Position numbers and translations under genes: made by a program. Positions 5,479-7,961 of a stretch of 7,961 bases of DNA are shown piece after piece (position 1 is the first letter of the stretch; every line of letters starts with the position of its first letter). This DNA is from SZUA-22 sp039714835 (lineage in GTDB: Bacteria; Bacteroidota; Ignavibacteria; Ignavibacteriales; Melioribacteraceae), in assembly GCA_039714835.1 (NCBI GenBank), contig JBDLIN010000179.1:1-7961 (forward strand), written 5' to 3'. The notes beneath the pieces were generated by a model. It searched no databases, was not told the origin of the DNA, and was given only the letters and a program-made list of their open reading frames with translations.

Positions 5479-6693
5479 ATGAATTTGAAAAGCATTCCAA
5501 TGAAAAAGATAATTGTATTTATTGCAATAATTGCAGTTGGATTTTTGGGTATGATATATTTGACATCTACCGAAAAAACCAGCAATAAAAGAAGTGAAAC
5601 AAAAGAAGTCAGAAAAGTAGAAACAAAACGTATAATGTATAATGATTTTATTCTGAGTGTAAAAGGTAACGGAGTAATAAAATCAAAACAGAGTTTAGAT
5701 ATTGTTTCTGAAGCAACTGGAAAGATTGTTTTTGCGAAAAACAATGCGAAAAATGGAACTTATTTAGGTAAAGGAGAAGTGATTCTTAAAATTGATTCTC
5801 GTGAAATCAAGAATGATCTTTTTTCTTTCAGATCTGATTTTATGAACAGTGTTGCTTCAATGCTGCCTGAACTTAAAAACGAAAGTACTGAACTTTATAA
5901 TAAATGGTATTCTTATTTCAACACTTTGGATATCAATAAAAAAACTCCAGAATTACCTCAAACTACAGATACAAGAGAAAAGATAAAGGTAAGCTCAAGA
6001 AATGTTTTCAGTAAATACTTCAGAGTTAAGAACCAAGAGATACTTCTATCAAAATATAATATCACTGCTCCATTTGATGGTTATTTAAGTAATTCTGAAT
6101 TAATTGAAAATAGTTACATAACTCGTGGACAAAATCTATTCACATTAATTGATGCAAAGAATCTTGAAATAGCAATTCCTCTCTTGGTAGACGAAGTGAA
6201 TTTAATAAATTTTAATAATCCACCAGTAGTTAAAATATTTTCACAAAAGGATAAGAGCTATTATATCAAAGGAAAAATCTATAGAAAGGATATTAACTTA
6301 GAAAGAACTACTCAAACCATTAATGTTTATGTCACGTTTGTAAATAAAAAGTTGTCATCGGATTTTCTTCCGGGGAATTATGTTAAGGCTGAGATTTTTG
6401 GTAAGAAACTTAGTGATGTAGCAGCTATCCCAAGACATTTGATTGACAATGATAGTAATGTGTTTATTATTGAAAAAGGAGAATTAGCGAGAGAAAAAGT
6501 CAATGTTCTTACTTATCAGCAGGATATTGCCATCGTTTCTCAATCAATACCAGAAGATAGCAAACTTGTATCAACGATACTTCAGAAACCTCTTGTTGGT
6601 ATGAAGATAGAATCGATCAATGATCCTGAACCACTTAAGGAAGAAGTTGCTGCAACTGATTCAAATACCCAATCCATTCAAACAACTAATTAG
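5479..6693 (+). CDS. RND efflux periplasmic adaptor (membrane fusion protein), Bacteroidota-type
   Basis: This 404-residue protein would link an inner-membrane RND pump to an outer-membrane channel. An N-terminal anchor (about 10-29) has no lipobox cysteine. The first half of the lipoyl domain is at about 70-106 (IVSEATGKIVFAK), and the second half is at 192-225 (YNITAPFDGYL to LFTLID). Between them the usual helical hairpin is replaced or shortened by a segment with SVASMLPELK (124-133), WYSYFN (143-148), DINKKTPELP (151-160) and RNVFSKYFRVK (174-184). I recognise this arrangement from Bacteroidota adaptors. The beta-barrel and membrane-proximal domains follow at about 228-375, with LPGNYVKAEI (297-306) and AAIPRHLI (315-322). 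The start at 5479 is favoured over Met8 (5500) by AAGGA nine bases upstream. The pump gene begins 17 nt after the stop, so they are one operon. The substrate cannot be told. Confidence 0.9.
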   Translation: MNLKSIPMKKIIVFIAIIAVGFLGMIYLTSTEKTSNKRSETKEVRKVETKRIMYNDFILSVKGNGVIKSKQSLDIVSEATGKIVFAKNNAKNGTYLGKGEVILKIDSREIKNDLFSFRSDFMNSVASMLPELKNESTELYNKWYSYFNTLDINKKTPELPQTTDTREKIKVSSRNVFSKYFRVKNQEILLSKYNITAPFDGYLSNSELIENSYITRGQNLFTLIDAKNLEIAIPLLVDEVNLINFNNPPVVKIFSQKDKSYYIKGKIYRKDINLERTTQTINVYVTFVNKKLSSDFLPGNYVKAEIFGKKLSDVAAIPRHLIDNDSNVFIIEKGELAREKVNVLTYQQDIAIVSQSIPEDSKLVSTILQKPLVGMKIESINDPEPLKEEVAATDSNTQSIQTTN

Positions 6694-6710
6694 ACTGTTA
6701 GGAAATTAAA

Positions 6711-7961
6711 ATGTTTAATTCATTTATAAATTATTTTATCAGGCATTCTGCAATAACAAATTGGATAATGCTTGTGATATGCATTGGCGGTATTTTCGCA
6801 CTCTTTAATTTAAATAAAAGATTAGACCCGAAACTTGAGATTGAGAATATTGAAATTGACGTTCCTTATCCTGGTGCGTCATCAATTGAGGTAGAAGAAG
6901 GGATAGTTACCAAAATAGAAGAAAATTTACGCGGTTTAGAAGGAATTGATAAGATCGTTTCTACGTCTCAAGATAATTGGGGATATGTCTCAGTGAGAAT
7001 GAATCCAGATTATGATATTGATAAAGTGATGCAGAATATAAAGAATTCAGTTAACTCCATAAACTCTTATCCAACTGATGCAGAAAAACCGATAGTTTAT
7101 CAATCTACGATGTGGAATCGGGCGATAATGCTTAGTATCAATGGTCCCGATGATCTTTTTACACTTAAAAGAATTGTTGAGGAATTCAGAGATGAATTGT
7201 TAAGAACAGGTAAAATCTCTAATATCAGAACGTGGGGACTTCCGGTACGAGAAATTTCAATTGAAGTTTCACCTGATGACTTGATTAGATATAAATTAAC
7301 AGTTAATGAAATTGCTCAGGCAATCAGAAATTCCAATCTAAATATTTCGTCTGGCTCAGTGCTCACTGATCAAGAACTTATACTAATAAGATCATATAAC
7401 AAAAAATATCAAGCAAAAGATCTTGAGGGAATTGAAGTTGTTTCATCAATCAATGGTGAAAAAATATTACTGTCGGACATTTGTACAATTGTTGAACAGT
7501 GGCCGGAGAATAGGTTCTTCTCAGAATATAATGGAAGACGTTCTGTTGGTTTTAATGTGATGTACAATAATGTGGAAGATGTGATAGAAATTGACGAAAT
7601 CACATTAAAGATGATAGAGAAATATGAACAAAAATATGCCGGACTTGTAAATTTCAATATTTTCATTAGAGAAACTGATGAACTACAAGAAAGGATTGAT
7701 CTATTATCTCAAAACGGAATAATTGGCTTAGTTATGGTTTTGGTTGTCCTAGGTATATTTCTCAATTCAAGACTTTCATTCTGGGTGGCACTTGGTATTC
7801 CAATTTCATTACTAGGTATGTTCTTTATGCTCTGGTTAACAGACATCAGCATAAATCAATTCAGTCTTTTTGGAATGATTATGGTTATCGGAATTCTAGT
7901 TGATGATGGAATTATTATCGGTGAAAGTATCTATTCACATTGGGAGAAGGAAGGGAAGACA
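6711..7961 (+). CDS. RND-family efflux pump, inner-membrane subunit (3' end outside window)
   Basis: The reading frame stays open for 417 codons and is cut by the window edge, about 40% of a typical RND pump of 1,000-1,050 residues. TM1 spans about 14-34. The porter-domain entry DVPYPGASSIEVEEGI (50-65) carries the family's YPGAS-x-x-x-VE signature. TM2 is at about 334-352. TM3 (about 356-378) begins at the conserved GIPISLLG (362-369). TM4 (about 383-405) contains GILVDDGIIIGES. D398 and D399 correspond to the paired proton-relay aspartates of AcrB, so the pump is probably proton-driven and functional. An AGGAA ribosome site lies seven bases before the ATG. The overall sequence fits the AcrB/hydrophobe-amphiphile group (HAE1-type) better than the CusA metal group, but substrate specificity is unresolved. 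The outer-membrane factor may lie beyond the window. Confidence 0.93.
   Translation, partial: MFNSFINYFIRHSAITNWIMLVICIGGIFALFNLNKRLDPKLEIENIEIDVPYPGASSIEVEEGIVTKIEENLRGLEGIDKIVSTSQDNWGYVSVRMNPDYDIDKVMQNIKNSVNSINSYPTDAEKPIVYQSTMWNRAIMLSINGPDDLFTLKRIVEEFRDELLRTGKISNIRTWGLPVREISIEVSPDDLIRYKLTVNEIAQAIRNSNLNISSGSVLTDQELILIRSYNKKYQAKDLEGIEVVSSINGEKILLSDICTIVEQWPENRFFSEYNGRRSVGFNVMYNNVEDVIEIDEITLKMIEKYEQKYAGLVNFNIFIRETDELQERIDLLSQNGIIGLVMVLVVLGIFLNSRLSFWVALGIPISLLGMFFMLWLTDISINQFSLFGMIMVIGILVDDGIIIGESIYSHWEKEGKT

Noticed and set aside
5463..5744. Minus-strand open frame over the adaptor start
   Set aside because: It overlaps the ribosome site and the membrane anchor of the adaptor. Its hydrophobic look is the complement of that anchor.
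7409..7666. Minus-strand open frame inside the RND pump gene
   Set aside because: It is antisense to the porter-domain coding sequence, which is well supported.

Overview
The window is AT-rich, with mostly weak Shine-Dalgarno signals. Its proteins resemble those of the Bacteroidota/Ignavibacteriota (FCB) group: a Bacteroidota-type RND adaptor, an HUH/Y1 transposase ending in YILNQExHH, and an exported beta-rich protein of a kind I associate with FCB and PVC bacteria. This placement is inferred from protein style only; no marker gene is present.

Layout. Positions 1-128 and 1238-1340 hold two copies of a three-palindrome module (A, B and C), each exactly 103 bp. They bracket a small-conductance mechanosensitive channel gene (276-1208, +). 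The second module abuts the stop codon of a short Y1/HUH transposase of the IS200/RAYT type (1341-1775, -). Upstream of the transposase are a variant A hairpin, a variant B hairpin and a decayed B. Next come a conserved lipoprotein of unknown function (2009-2584, -) and a divergent 835-residue exported, membrane-anchored protein (2816-5323, +), which is followed by a good intrinsic terminator. A separate operon then starts behind a likely ECF-sigma-type promoter. It encodes an RND periplasmic adaptor (5479-6693) and the N-terminal 417 residues of its RND pump (6711 to the window edge).

How the parts fit. The channel, the lipoprotein, the large anchored protein and the tripartite-efflux genes are all envelope proteins. 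The separate transcription units give no proof that they work together. The efflux pair is the one clear functional unit: adaptor and inner-membrane pump, with the outer-membrane factor not in view.

The most unusual content is the palindrome system around the transposase. The modules are nearly two-fold symmetric, with A reading forward, C reading as its inverse and B in the exact centre. Their spacing is fixed while the spacers have diverged. The hairpin stems differ by compensatory base-pair changes. This looks like a REPIN-type, transposase-linked repeat family in which single-strand folding is under selection.
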